The notes beneath the pieces were generated by a model, which was not told where the DNA came from, ran no database searches, and was given only the letters and a program-made list of their open reading frames with translations. From contig JBBHKE010003381.1 in the NCBI GenBank assembly GCA_037447655.1, positions 234,237 through 276,417 on the forward strand: a stretch of 42,181 nucleotides of DNA, in the 5' to 3' direction. A program made the position numbers and the translations under genes. The DNA is from Zygnema cylindricum (Eukaryota > Streptophyta > Zygnematophyceae > Zygnematales > Zygnemataceae). Below are positions 11,133 to 23,073 of the stretch, piece after piece; position 1 is the first letter of the stretch; every line of letters starts with the position of its first letter.

Positions 11133-12371
11133 CTTTCTCGTCATCGCTAGCTTTGCTACAGCTGTATTGATTCTATTTGCCTTAGATATGTTTTTTTTTG
11201 GGTGCTTCGAATCATAGGATAATTATGTCCAAAAAAAATTGATGTCGAGGGTGAATTGTACAGTTTTAGAATAAAACCGTACGCGTAATTACTAAATAAA
11301 TGGTACAAAAAATGGTACGGATTGACTTCATGTGTGATTACCCTATCAGTTGTTCTCTCGTTGGTTCAGTGGTGTGCTTCGTTTATTGTTTGTCTTATTA
11401 TTTGTACTCACTAGGTTTACCATTGCTCGTTTTTAACACAGTTTATCATTATTTCTTACTTTTAGGTTAGTTAAACATGCGCGTTGACTGGCGTTACTGG
11501 CCAGTAATCTGTATCTGCAGTAAATGCCACAATTGAATGAAAAAACGTAATATTTTTACAGTTTTCAGTACGATTTCTGTGATTACGGATCACTGGTCGC
11601 AATGCCAGTAATATTGTTTTATTATAATACTGGATTATTGTCAGTCATAAATCTTCTTGTAGACTCTGGAAAATAAGTTTTTGGCAATTAATTATGCTTA
11701 GTAGGGTAATATACATTTTACATGGCTTTGGAAAATCTAGTATGGTCTTTGGAAAGACCTCTTGACAATGTATAAATCCGTGGTGATTTTGAATAACTTT
11801 TGAAGTTCTTACACTTTGCGGTAATTTTTTATTTATTTATTATTTTATTTTTTTTGGTTATGCTACTTAGTTTTGTGCCTGCTATTGTTGCATGAACAAA
11901 CGTAAATTGCAATTTTTAAAACATGGTTGTTGATGGGTCTCGATATTTGATGTTCCCAATTAATAACAAGTATTTTAGATTTTTTTCAATGAATCGCTAT
12001 TGCAATTTTGGCAGTATGTGTTCCCAAATTCAATCTGCTTTTCTCTTTGTAATTGAGGGATCAGAGGTATGTCGTAGACTTGTACGAGGTATGATTGAGC
12101 ATAACATCGGTATTGAAAAAAGTAATTGTATTGAAACTTCCAATACTTTCTTCATAGGAAGTTGCACTTTATAGATAGGTAAGTAAACTTACATGGACAG
12201 GACAACCACGGCAAACCGTGGTTTCCTTCACCAGTCAGTTTTTACTGTATATTTTGGAGGCACCAAATCTGGTCAATGATAAGATAAAGTTCTTTTCGGT
12301 TACTTACTGACTTTTCCTTTCTTTGTTTACCATCCCGTGGTTTTAATAAAAGCTTATTCATTACTCATCTT

Positions 12372-12547
12372 TGGTTATCAGAGCACCTTGCAGCCTCGGA
12401 AAGTACTTGCTCACAATTTTTAGAGTTGATCGAAGGGCCAAACGACAAGAATCTTAGATGGAAGTTGCGACAAACGATCATAACCCGTACTGGGCTCGGT
12501 CTTGCCTCGTAGAATGGGTTAGAGATTTTTTTGATAATCGCTATTAA
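12372..12547 (+). pseudogene. LTR-retrotransposon start remnant (primer site plus short gag-like ORF)
   Basis: TGGTTATCAGAGC at 12372-12384 matches the common Ty1/copia primer-binding site complementary to initiator Met-tRNA. Just upstream, AATAAAAGCTTATTC resembles the poly(A) region near the end of an LTR. An ATG at 12458 opens a 29-codon frame (MEVATNDHNPYWARS...) that ends at 12547, at the position where gag normally starts. No further gag or pol follows, and I could not find a second LTR. The primer site is a clear motif; the rest is inference. Confidence 0.4.
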
Positions 12548-12816
12548 AATTGTGCGCTGGTAAAGCATTTGAATAAAGGGACAGGGTAAGGGGGAAACGA
12601 AAAAGAAAATGGGTTACAAAATGAATGCAATGTCCTCACTGCAGATGCACTTGTTTTTGGCTTATTTTCTGCAACATCCATGAGAACATGCATGCCATGA
12701 TTTGAGTCAAGAATTTAGTGGACATCCATTCACTTCACTATTATCTACTGATTTTCGATGTTTTACCAGCTTGCAATTAGCTATTATGATAAAAGCATTT
12801 CTTTCTGTTCCTGCAG

Positions 12817-12901
12817 CGTCAAGGCCGATTCAGGATCCTTAAGGATCAGATGATTGTTGTGAAGGCATTTTTTAACATACCTTCTAGGAGTTTTTGCACT
12901 G
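12817..12901 (+). pseudogene. orphan GAUT-like exon fragment
   Basis: A pyrimidine-rich tract ending CTGCAG precedes an 85-bp open segment that ends G|GTATGT, a textbook intron-exon-intron layout. It translates to RQGRFRILKDQMIVV then KAFFNIPSRSFCT. This resembles the 'R-LKDQ-I-AKAY' segment of plant galacturonosyltransferase-type (GAUT, GT8) proteins, which help make pectin. No neighbouring GAUT exons are visible upstream or downstream. It therefore looks like a displaced exon with flanking intron sequence rather than a gene. The family match is from memory of the motif and is tentative. Confidence 0.35.
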
Positions 12902-13702
12902 GTATGTGAATTTGATCACCTTCAAGCAGCAATGCTGTACCGTTTTTCACAGTAAATACCTAACATGAAGCAACAAAATCCAGGACTCCATAATTGTTAT
13001 GTTTTGTCTTGCAACATCATTATAAAATAATAACTCATCGAGACATTAAATAAGAAATTAAAAGTTCTGTGTGATCTCTCTTATAAAAAAGAAATGGAAA
13101 AAAATAAAAATCTTCACAAACAACCGACAAGTTGTATCACGCATTGAGAAGAAAAAACAGTCGGGGAATAAAAACTGGGTCATTGAAAGCATCAACATCT
13201 TTGCTTTAGGCCTTAATGTAACAGCCTTGAAGATAAACACCTAAATACCTATGACCCTAGCATGTCTATTTACCACAAATGCACCCAATAATTAACCTAT
13301 TATTAGGCGTACTCTAGCTGGACATACTAAGTAACAACCTATGTGACAGTCTATGTCAGAGCCCCAACTCAAAGCCACGGTTTGTATCTGGACCTTTCTT
13401 ATCAGCTGAATGTCTAAAAAACCCTAAAAATCCTAGAACCTCGAGTTTGAAAACCAAGCAGCGACAGTCAGCAAACAATTAGATGCATTAATCTGCTAAG
13501 CAAATGTCGAGTAAATTGTTCAGTTTAGAGTCAATGAAACGAATATTTGTATACGTATATGTAATATGTATATGTATATGTATATGTATATGATATGCCT
13601 GAACTTCAGAAAAGGCATTATTATAACTTGTGCTATCAGTGTAATAATACTGCAACTATTGTACTTGCAATTATATACGCGTACAAGAAACACCTAAACA
13701 GA
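12902..13702. other. intergenic between orphan exon and amylase stop
   Basis: I see no gene here. A (TATATG)n-type microsatellite lies at about 13553-13593. The part nearest 13702 should hold the 3' untranslated region of the leftward alpha-amylase gene. Confidence 0.5.
13553..13593. repeat. (GTATAT)n microsatellite
   Basis: A run of imperfect then perfect hexanucleotide units of the GTATAT type, about 40 bp, located about 110 bp beyond the amylase stop codon. Confidence 0.9.
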
Positions 13703-16700
13703 TTATCTTTTCAGGCCTCGCCAGTCTCTCAACCCTGTGTTCTGTCGAGTCCCCGGGCCCCTTCTCCCTCTTTGACCTCGACCAGCTCTTGTTCCCAAGC
13801 CTCTACGTGTCCTCACTCCATTCATTTGGTCCCTTTTTTGGGTTTCCGCATGGTAAAACCACCAGTCCTCCGCCAACCTCTCATCTTCAAAGGGTTCTTC
13901 CTCCACAAGACTCGTATCAGCAACCTCTCCAGAAGCCGCCAGCTGTCGAGGACTGATTTGTTTGCCTCCTTCATCTAAGAGACAAGCATCGATGCCTTCG
14001 AGAACGTCTTCTGGAAGTTGACGGCAATACTGACCCAACATGGTAGTCTCCATAGAGAATCCAGAAGGAAACTGAACCGCTGGGACTGCGAGAGTCTCCC
14101 ACACCGCGTAGTCCTGTCTCCAGTACACCACCCATTGCTATTAGAGCTAGTGAGTAATAAAGTGTTATCACTTCACTAGAATTAGCTACATAGCTACATA
14201 GCTTATGGTTTGCTGCGTGGATCGATATGGGCCACTTAATTAAATAGCGTCATAAACACTGATTGATGATTTCGGTTAAAAAAATCACTCACTCGATGTG
14301 GAGTGATAAATTCTAAAAACGATGGGCAGTGTGCAGTGTAGTGATTTAGCAATTGGTTTAACGTATTTCCAGTCTTTTCTTTACCAACAATATATCTATC
14401 AACCCTTATCTGACTGTCTGAGTGCAAATCAGCCAGGCAAAAAGGTACAATGAACTTCTAGAAGGAAAGTTATTCTTCTTCACCTTGCTTCAATGGAGAA
14501 ATTTTGGATTTCAAAAGATTAAATTCCTAATTTTGAAAATTATGGACAAGCTGAGAACCAGAAAGACAACAGGAACCTCAAAATCACATATTGATCGTGT
14601 TCCCTAAAAGATACTTTCCTCAATCGTACATGCAATCCTTTTCCAAGTAAAAATCCGCCTTCCGAGCCACTGCAAGAAGTTGAGTGTTTTCTCTTAATAC
14701 CCACGTCAAATTAGTACCTTTAACCTCCTTTCACTCCACTTTTTAAGCATTCTTTTTGCTTACCGAGCCTGAACAGGCGAGCTTCCAGGTGTCAGGTGAT
14801 GGAAGCAAGTCTCCCATGTCAAATCGAGGTCCCATTTTTAACGTCACCCGGTCATCAATCCTCGCTATATACATGTCGGCTTCAGCACACAGAATCTCGA
14901 GTTTACTCGCGGCATGAATACCATTTTTCCTCCGTACCTGATTTCATTATTTTGGAAACAATAACAACCAAAATTAATTGTGAGATAACAATGCTTCTCA
15001 AAGTGCATTTCCGGATTAATTTGTGGAATTTCAATTAGTGTTGTTTCTTTTCCAAGCTTGAGCACATCCACAATTCCCATCAAACACTCTTCCAAAAGTG
15101 CTCTTCCCAGTAGCGGAACCACACGGGATTTTACTCAATTACTGTTAAGTAATTGTGGTAAACCACACAAAAACTTACATTTTCATACCGATCTTTCTGA
15201 GAACAATACAATTATGCACAGTAAAATAAGTAGATTTCGGAAATGTACTTCTCCATGAGTTTACCTGTGTATGAGAATACTTACATCAATGAGAGCAGAG
15301 ATCTCATCTTTTAATCCCCACTCAAAAAAGTGGTCATAGAAGATACATGGGACGCCAGGATGAGTCAGGATATAAGCATAACCCTGCATTACTTTGTCTC
15401 CCGGAAAGGGCCAATGGCCTTGAGTTGATCCCGTATCATGATTCTCTATAAATGTTGTTGCTCGCTCGGGGTACCAGCCTGCAATTATAGGTTTTAGAAA
15501 AAAAAAAAAACCTATAAGTGAGGATATTAAAAGGGGCGAAGAGCGTGTAGAAAATTTCCTCAAACATCTGAAAGACATCCAGGTATCCCGACGTAACTTC
15601 AAGATCTCCCGAGAAGACACGGGATAACCAACAAAAGAGACTTGATTTGAAAAAGCTTTACGAGAACCTATTGTAATCTGGACCCTCCCTTTTATGTATT
15701 AATTTTAAAGATCGGAGCTCACCAATAAGACCCGAAGCACAGCCTTGTGGGTCTTTTAGTCGCCAAAGCTCTGTTTTCCAGGTATCCCGACATAACTTCA
15801 AGATCTCCCGAGAAGACACGGGATAACCAACAAAAGAGACTTGATTTGAAAAAGCTTTACGAGAACCTATTGTAATCTGGACCCTCCCTTTTATATATTA
15901 ATTTTAAAGATCAGAGCTCACCAATAAGACCCGAAGCACGGCCTTGTGGGTCTTTTAGTCGCCAAAGCTCTGTTTTCCTTACAGCATGTTGCAAAATGCC
16001 TTTAGTGGTGAAATCAAAAGCAGACGCTCGACCTCCTGTGGCATCAATCCAATCGCAGAGCTCTTGTCGGTGACGATTTTGGTCATATGCTGGAGCGTCT
16101 CCCTCATATATCAGAGGGCTCCAGAGCTCCCCAACGGCACCTGAATTAACAAAATGTGCATTGAAGATTGGCTTGTTTCAAATCCATCATTATTTCTCTC
16201 TCTTTTGCACACAGCTTGACAATTGTATGTGGAGAAATGCGAGGTTACTTGCAGGAAACCATGACTTCTCTGAAATTGTATCATGGAAGATTTTAAAGAG
16301 CTGCTCTTTCTCGTAATTCTTTCTTTTTGTGAGCAACGTCTACATAAACAGAGAAATTAAAAATAAGACAGACAATCTTCCTATGAAATGCAGCGATTCT
16401 AAGTTGCTAGGAAAAAAGAGAAAAGTTTTCAATCAATATACACAGAAATCCAATCTTTTACTGACAAATCTCATTCCTCAATAAGAGCTGATGGGAGTTG
16501 TCATGCTCAAGGACTGAAAGAAACTTAAAATCAAAGGTATCCCACGCTCATTCCTCTCTCTTCTTCTTCATACCAACTTTTCGTCATCAATTTCTGTCAC
16601 CCGACCAGAATTCCCACCTCGTACCAATTAATCCTTAGCAGTTGATCCTACCTCCTAACAATCATCACCATTTTTAAACAATTAAGTCATACCAGTTGGT

Positions 16701-19700
16701 CGACTGGCATCGATGTAAAGGGCGGCAAATGCAGGAGAGTAGCCTTTGGCAAAGTCCAAACGCCAGCCTGAGAATCCAATATCGTCTCGTAACCACGTTA
16801 GCCACTGAATGATCTCTCTCTGCACATAGGATATTGAAAAAAACTTCCTTTAGTTAGGCTAAAAAGACCGAGCTTTGGATAACCTCACTCTGCATATAAG
16901 ACATAAAAACCATTTACTGACTTTCTAACCCAATGACTTTCTCCCTAATCTGCAACCACAGGCAAAGTAGTCTCAAGTAAAGAGAATCATTCCACAGTTC
17001 TTTTGCATATTATTTTGAAAGAAGTTCAAGGTTAACAGAATGTTGGAAAATCCTAAAATTCTAGTTTCTGGCAAAAGAGAAGTTTGGTACTATGGAAGTG
17101 CATCGTAAAAATCTAACCTCGATTATTCCTGTGCAGTTTTAAACATTTACACAAACAAAGCTAAGAGAAGATAGAGCAATTTTACTTCCAATTTCCTCCT
17201 TCTCATCACTGTATAACATCTCTCAACAATTTCTTTGTCTGACCAGAAATTCATCAACATTGACTTGGAACAAGCAGTGACATCACCTAATCATAACAAG
17301 TCACGAGTTTTGAAATTCTTCTTAGCAGTCACGATAAAGAGACGCAGTACAAAACAAGGAAGGGATAATGTTGATAATGCTTTAAAGACATAAATGTCAC
17401 TAGTATCGTTCTTAATAGTGTCCCTAGCAAAAAGTAATCCGAGACACCCAACTCTCAGAAACCAGGTACCATAAATGAGGTTGTTTACAAATCTGGCTTT
17501 CATTACATGATGTTCCATGAGGACATCCTAAAGAAGACAGCTCAGACCCAAAGTTCAAGTTAATTCATATTATATTATGCTAAACTAGATCAAGATTAGA
17601 TCGTCGCAAACATTAGGAAAAGCCACAAACCTGCACTCTCCTGTTTGTGTGGTCGATATCAGGCGCAGCACTATAATTTGCTCCAGTGTCATGTCCTCCC
17701 TGCAGTCATTTTTAACATGGATAGAAATTTCAGAAGTCTTCATAATTGATACCCCAATCTATTTTGGGAAGTTTTTGTTTCCTATATTTCACACTCCCAA
17801 TCATCTTGTCAATGACATGTTCCTAAGAGAATCAAGAAGGTAATGATATCACGCAAATTACAGTGAGTGGGCTCTGTCTACCAATTCCACAAATCTACAA
17901 TAATATTTGACAATCACACTTCCCTCTATAACCTCCATTTGAGCCTCACCTCCCCCTCAAAGATGTCATAATCTTCCTTCACAATGGCCCATCGGCCCCA
18001 GTCGAGCTCTGGCCCAGGTGTACCTCCCTCAAATATATTCCAATGTCCGTGCTCATCTTGGAAAGTAGCACTGAAAAAACGACAAAAAAATCACTCGTCC
18101 CCAAAACATTTCGCATAGGTTATGAGACAATTGACAAGGTTTGGTATTTTATGGTGAGCATTTCTCATTTTTTTGGTTGGTTTCGAAATTGGCGTCTTGA
18201 TATAATTCAGAACAATGCAACTTGGTTGTAAATGCTAGAGGGAATAACCCTTCGTTCAGTTTACACACCGAACACTTTTACCACTCACCAGTTTTACAAT
18301 AAGAGCGTGCAAAACGCATCCAGACTGATTAGGGGAGGAAGTGCGAAAGGGGGAAGGGCAGGGGGAGAGGTAGAGAGACGGAGAGGAAGTGAAAAAGGGA
18401 GGGGAAGAGGAAAGGGGGAGACGAGGGGCCAGTTATCGAGGGGGGCAGTGGGAGGGGAAAGTGGGAGAGATAAAGATAGAGAGATCTTGAGGAATGTGCA
18501 TAAGTGCAGTTGCTCATTAGCATGTCATAGACATTTGGAGACAGTTGACTAAATAGACGTGAACTACCTGCAATAACAATTTGTTTTCTTTTGCACATTA
18601 TAGCGGATGCATCAAAATAAACTTGGTAGAAGTGAAAGGGTTCACAGTTCACTTGCTCTGTGAAACAGGTGAGAATGATCTGTAGGTGTCAGTGGAGTAG
18701 AGTTCGTTGATTGCTGAATCAACCTTGATATATCATTCCTTCATTTTTTTCAACAGATATAACAGACCAGCTATTATAAAATCACTTCTCTCCGAAGTTG
18801 AGATGCTTGCATGCGTCATAAGTACACTGAACTAAGATGTCTGCAAACAAAACAGCTTCAGGAACGTACCAGAACAATGTACCTGCTTCCCCTCTCTTTC
18901 CTTCTCTTTCCCTCTTTTAAATCTCCAGTGATTATTTGACATGAAAACCCGGCTACGTCAAACCGCCACTGCTTGTCACAGAACTAGTGAAACTGTCATT
19001 AATTAGTGTTTCAGTGATGGATTTGATAATTCTCACCTCCGATGATTTATGACGATGTCAGCGATACAGCGAACATAACGGCGTGTGAAGGCTCTGATGA
19101 GCGCCACAAGCTGTGCTTTGGTCCCATAGGATGAGTCATCAAGATTATAGAGCTGACCGGGGAGGTATCCTGGTATGGAGCAAACAGGCCATATGAACAC
19201 TTTGCTGAGACCAACGGGAGTTTTAACAAATTTAGACGTGAGAAAACTGAGTCATTCCAAACATCCAAAGCGAAAGTCCCGGGATGAGAAACTAGATTGC
19301 ACAGTTTCTACATAACAGCAGTATGCACACAGCATTTATTCTAACGCGTCGTCTTTAATATTTACTTGCGTCATAAAACATTGTTTTCCATCGAAGTGTT
19401 GAGTCTTACCATGTCTATCTGCTGCCTGGGAAGCGGGGGGCAACCACACAGCTGTGATACCGGAAGACGCAATATCATCCACTTTTCCCATCAGATGCTC
19501 CCACCATGGATACTGCATACATAAAAGCAGACAAAAATTAAGCAGAAGAAAAATTACCGTTGTTAAGCTTAACAACGAAAACAAATACCTGGCGTTTTTT
19601 CAAGCTATCATTTTGACACAAACTCTGACTTAAGAAGCTGGAATCTACTTTCTGAATTGTTTAAGGTGACACGGCATCAAATAACTTCTCACTGAACAAA

Positions 19701-21679
19701 AGATGTCTGCTGAAAATGATTAATACAGGCCTGACATAAGGACCTCAAGTAGCAACCTTAGCTTATGTAGGCAAAGAACACCATGAACACTGTACTGCCT
19801 ATAGCTGTTAGAGTCAATCACTCTCATTTCAGTGTGTTTTTTTTTACCCTAAATCACATACTAGTGTTAATAATACTATGTAGTAAATGGCACGTAATGA
19901 TCCACATTGCGGTTCATGATTTAGAGCAGTTAATTTCAATGAAGTGTTAACGCTCATAATTCACTAACTCTAAAAGCGGTGGGTGGTGTACTGAAATTTG
20001 ATATTCAGGACACCGTGAACGAAAATTCAATTAGGCTATACCACAAAACAAACACACCCAGTTAAAAATACCGATGGAAATTCATGGGATTATTCACCAA
20101 AAATTGCATCAGTCACAAGAAGCATTGACCATCCCAGCGGAACAGAATTTAAATATGCATGAAAAAAAATATTGCTTACTCATACAAATACTAATTTTAT
20201 TTCCTCAATTATAGCGGGACTTAAAGAGACAAAGAGCTCTTGAATTATAACTAGCATTTAGTAGCCAACTATTACAAAGTCAATAAAGAGTAAAAAAATT
20301 ATAAGATGAGGTTTTATAAAATCAAGATTCCAAAGAAAAAAAAAAACAATAAAACTATGAAGTAATGACATCAACTCCTATGCCACATGCCTATTCCACG
20401 CCCTACAATAAATGATTTTCTAAAGAGAACAATATGGCATTGAAGTGTACAAAAATAACTAGTCTCAACGTGTAATAACATACAGATATAATCTAACAAT
20501 AAATTTGCTGGTCATAACAGACAACTTGGATTTGCTTTTCCAAGGCAAATCCGGCAAATCTTGTCTGGCAATAAAAATCTGAAGAATGTGCTTATAAATG
20601 GGACTAATGGCAAAGTGATAGATTTATAGTAGTTTACCGTTAAGAAATACAGTGTTAACTAAGACATGGAAGTTCCTCATTCAATATAACTTAATCATTT
20701 GTTCAGGGAGACAAATTCAAGAACCAAATAGGCAACAGGATTCAAAGGACCAATTGAACTGCATGACCAATGGGATTATAATGGGGGCTTATGGGGGACT
20801 TATTCAAAGCGGCACAAGTCAAAATTGCAGTAGTGGCTCAGCTCTTCACTTAAACAAAGCTGAACCAACGCCAATTTACTCCCTTTGTGCCAAAGCATTA
20901 TCAGCAAAACTTCATTGGTCAAGTGATTAACACGAGAATAACCAAGATAGACATCTAAAGAATAGGTAATTGTCCAGGAGCGGTCAAAACAAAGTGCTGC
21001 AATGCCAGGAAAGAGAATGTGCAAAATGCGACGACCAAGAGCCAACAATGTGATGTTAAAACAAGCTCCTCAACTGCTTTAGCCACGGTGCCATAAGACG
21101 CATTTTATAACCTTCATACTCAACTAGAATGTAAAATCTGACAAAAGGCAGTTGCAACGGCATGCGCATAAACGACCAATAAGGAATGCATCCGAAAGAG
21201 CATCAAAATTGAGAGCTGCATACCTGTTCTGCTGATTTCCAGTTGAAGGCTTGTAAGATAATAGTCCTGACTCGCATGACATACTCGGGCGCAGGAGGCA
21301 ATACCGGTATTCCTGTTGTCACATAGCTCTTTTGAGCAGACGGAACTTGGAAGTTACTATACCTAACGCCATGGTTTTTGGAGTATCGCAATGGTGATTG
21401 CAAGCAGCCCGAGAGTGAACATGGAGAAGGTGGATGAGTGACTAACGAAGACATTTCTAACGAGTTCTGACAAAAGGCATTAGTTTTACAAAGGTTTCCA
21501 AAACATACTTTCCTCAATTCGTGATTCTTGGAATGCAGGTAGTTAGATTTTGCTCGTCTACAGTCCAGCCACTGACTCCTTAAACTAAATTGAGCTTGAG
21601 AGTCATTTCCCAGGAATGAACCATCTACAGTAGTGGTGTAACAAGGCACAGCTACAGAATATTGCAATACATATGCCAT
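13703..21679 (-). CDS. AMY2-like: alpha-amylase (GH13), plant AMY2-like, 10 exons, 676 aa
   Basis: This enzyme cleaves internal alpha-1,4 bonds of starch. Exons on the minus strand are 21679-21224, 19512-19410, 19169-19037, 18070-17950, 17699-17631, 16819-16693, 16140-15922, 15478-15285, 14937-14764 and 14137-13703. Every junction is GT-AG and the frame is continuous. GH13 regions are intact: DIVINH (about 224-229), [10 protein letters not shown] with nucleophile D316, VGELWS with acid/base E341, and FIENHD with D424. The order [38 protein letters not shown] matches plant AMY1/AMY2-type enzymes. The first about 130 residues before the catalytic domain are Ser/Thr-rich with few acids, suggesting a plastid transit peptide. 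After YAVWETL (about 548), where such enzymes normally end, 128 residues follow and finish in a basic RG-rich tail. Introns are 240-1711 bp and hold no other gene. Family is certain; targeting is inference. Confidence 0.95.
15578..15975 (-). repeat. 199-bp tandem duplication spanning exon 7 end and intron 7
   Basis: Two adjacent copies, about 15578-15776 and 15777-15975, have period 199 and differ at about four positions that I can see. The right-hand copy contains the last about 55 bases of exon 7 and its splice donor at 15921. The left-hand copy repeats that exon fragment, with a duplicate donor (GTGAGC) at 15722, inside intron 7. The near-identity points to a recent event. Only the right copy keeps the rest of exon 7, so it is the functional one. 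Confidence 0.95.
18329..18486. repeat. polypurine tract in amylase intron 3
   Basis: About 155 bp are almost entirely A and G on the plus strand (pyrimidines on the amylase transcript), with many GGGG and GAGAG runs. Such tracts can form triplex structures. The intron lies between exons ending at 19037 and starting at 18070, so the tract is well away from both splice sites. Confidence 0.8.
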
Positions 21680-21766
21680 GATCACCCTTTATTGGACCAC
21701 TTATATCCTTCATACAAGTGCAAAGCTACTGATTGTACAAAGCGTGAAAGTGAGAAGGCGCCGGAC

Positions 21767-21772
21767 TTTATA
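21767..21772 (-). promoter_or_regulatory. TATA box of the alpha-amylase gene
   Basis: Read on the minus strand, CTATAAAG lies about 90 bp upstream of the ATG at 21679, giving a predicted leader of about 55-65 bp. No upstream ATG follows it in that interval. I looked for the TAACAAA/TATCCA-type sugar and gibberellin boxes of cereal amylases and saw no convincing set. Confidence 0.5.
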
Positions 21773-22495
21773 GCATGCTATTTTACACTGTGAAAACTCT
21801 TGCCTTATTGCAAACAATGTATCAGCTTCCAACAGACAAACGCGTATCCATGCTTTCTTTCATGACTATAGCCTGGCATAATTCAATGTCCAGCGGCAAA
21901 GTATAGCTTGAGACCTATCGCGATAGCTTAATTTCCGAAGAATTTGATAAAGAATGAAAGGGAATTGCGTTTACACTTTACAGGAAGTATATCATCCTGC
22001 CTGCTTGGCTATTCCAACATATTCCACACATCCAAAAATTGCCTGAACAGACCAAGAAAGCTTTTGCCTTCGAAGCAACCCGCATAATATGCTAGAACGT
22101 GTTCACACCTGGACTTTTTTATTATTATTATTGGGTTTACAAGTTCCAAAATTTTAAATGTCGTACTTTTTTCAACGACCAACGAGACTTTTTGTGAAGT
22201 CGACCATAATCTCCGCAAAACTGGCTTGTCATTGGAGTTCGCCTTGTTGAAAAAATCATTCTGTACCTTTTTTTGTCCACTATTATGCTTTCTCTTGCCT
22301 TACGTAATTTTGCATCCCAACGGCTAGGTTTCTTAGTTGCGTAGCATGCGGTGACAGAATCGCTTGAAATCCGTGCGTTAAAATCTCAACGGACATTTCA
22401 CACTTCACAGAAAAAGAAGTGGCAAAGACTATCACACGTGCTAGGCTGGACATCCCTTTGACTACAGTACAGTACAGACTAGGTACGTTAAAGTT
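21773..22495. other. amylase upstream region
   Basis: No gene is visible. This stretch should hold the amylase promoter. It ends at the first small transposon of the 22.5-29.4 kb cluster. Confidence 0.5.
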
Positions 22496-23003
22496 CAGTA
22501 CACCGCGAATCGTAATTAGAGTAAATTACTCTAATTCGGTCGCTCGAAATTTCGACTTTATGACATCAAATAGAGTAAACGATTCTATTTTTTTCATTAT
22601 TCTATTTAAGGTAAAGCTTAACTAGCGTTTTTAATTCTAATATAGGTTCGTTTTTAATAGTGTGGAGTACGAACGGTGTCAGATCTGCAATATTGTACTT
22701 TATTAAGTAAAAAAGTACAAATAATGATTTAATACAAGCCGTTTTCATGTAATTGCGTTTTAACAAACCGCGTAGTGCAATCGTCATAGTGATGATAAAC
22801 TGTACGTTTTGCCAATTTCTGTACGATTACCTTATTTACAGTAGAGGATATTAGCGTGCCAAATTATAATACTTAAATAAATTAGAGTAAACTTCATATT
22901 TGAAACAGCTCTATCACATAAATTAGCGTTAACTAATCTATATTGTTTTCTAGTTTTTGTACTCTAATTTTTTCATTACTCTAATTACGATTCGCGTTGT
23001 ACT
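22496..23003. mobile_element. inverted-repeat element, family 'ACACCG-AATCG'
   Basis: The left end is CAGTACACCGCGAATCGTAA and the right end is its reverse complement with one or two changes (attacgattcgcgttgtact). The homology runs about 28 bp and continues as 'ttagagtaa'. It is about 508 bp and non-coding. It has internal TACGAACGG and GTACAAA words like those of the copies at 26219 and 26770. Confidence 0.75.
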
Positions 23004-23073
23004 ACAGCTAGCAAATTTGACTCTCCCAACCACATTCTGACCCGTAAATGTAGTCGGTGTCTGTGAGCTGTTC

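Larger units (their letters stand above)
10454..12371. other. ERF 3' flank and intergenic DNA
   Basis: This stretch holds the 3' untranslated region and downstream DNA. At 10579-10600 there is a short run of three AGGGTT units, and AATAAA occurs near 10804-10810 as a possible poly(A) signal. A (TCTCC)n-type tract lies at about 11090-11132. A palindrome TTACTGGCCAGTAA lies near 11493. An 83-codon plus-strand frame at 11923-12174 has no recognisable motif, and I do not call it a gene. Confidence 0.5.

Noticed and set aside
11923-12174. 83-codon plus-strand frame in intergenic DNA
   Set aside because: No family motif, no splice partners and no promoter evidence. It could be part of an old repeat, but nothing supports a gene.
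15479-15620. Open frame continuing from amylase exon 8 into upstream sequence
   Set aside because: This is intron 7 read through. The protein match begins exactly at the ATTGCAG acceptor, and the extra residues (FFFFL) derive from the homopolymer tract.
19801-20060. Possible small inverted-repeat element in amylase intron 1
   Set aside because: Some wording ('agtgttaata', 'gtggtgtactg') resembles nearby element ends, but I could not pair two ends or match another copy.
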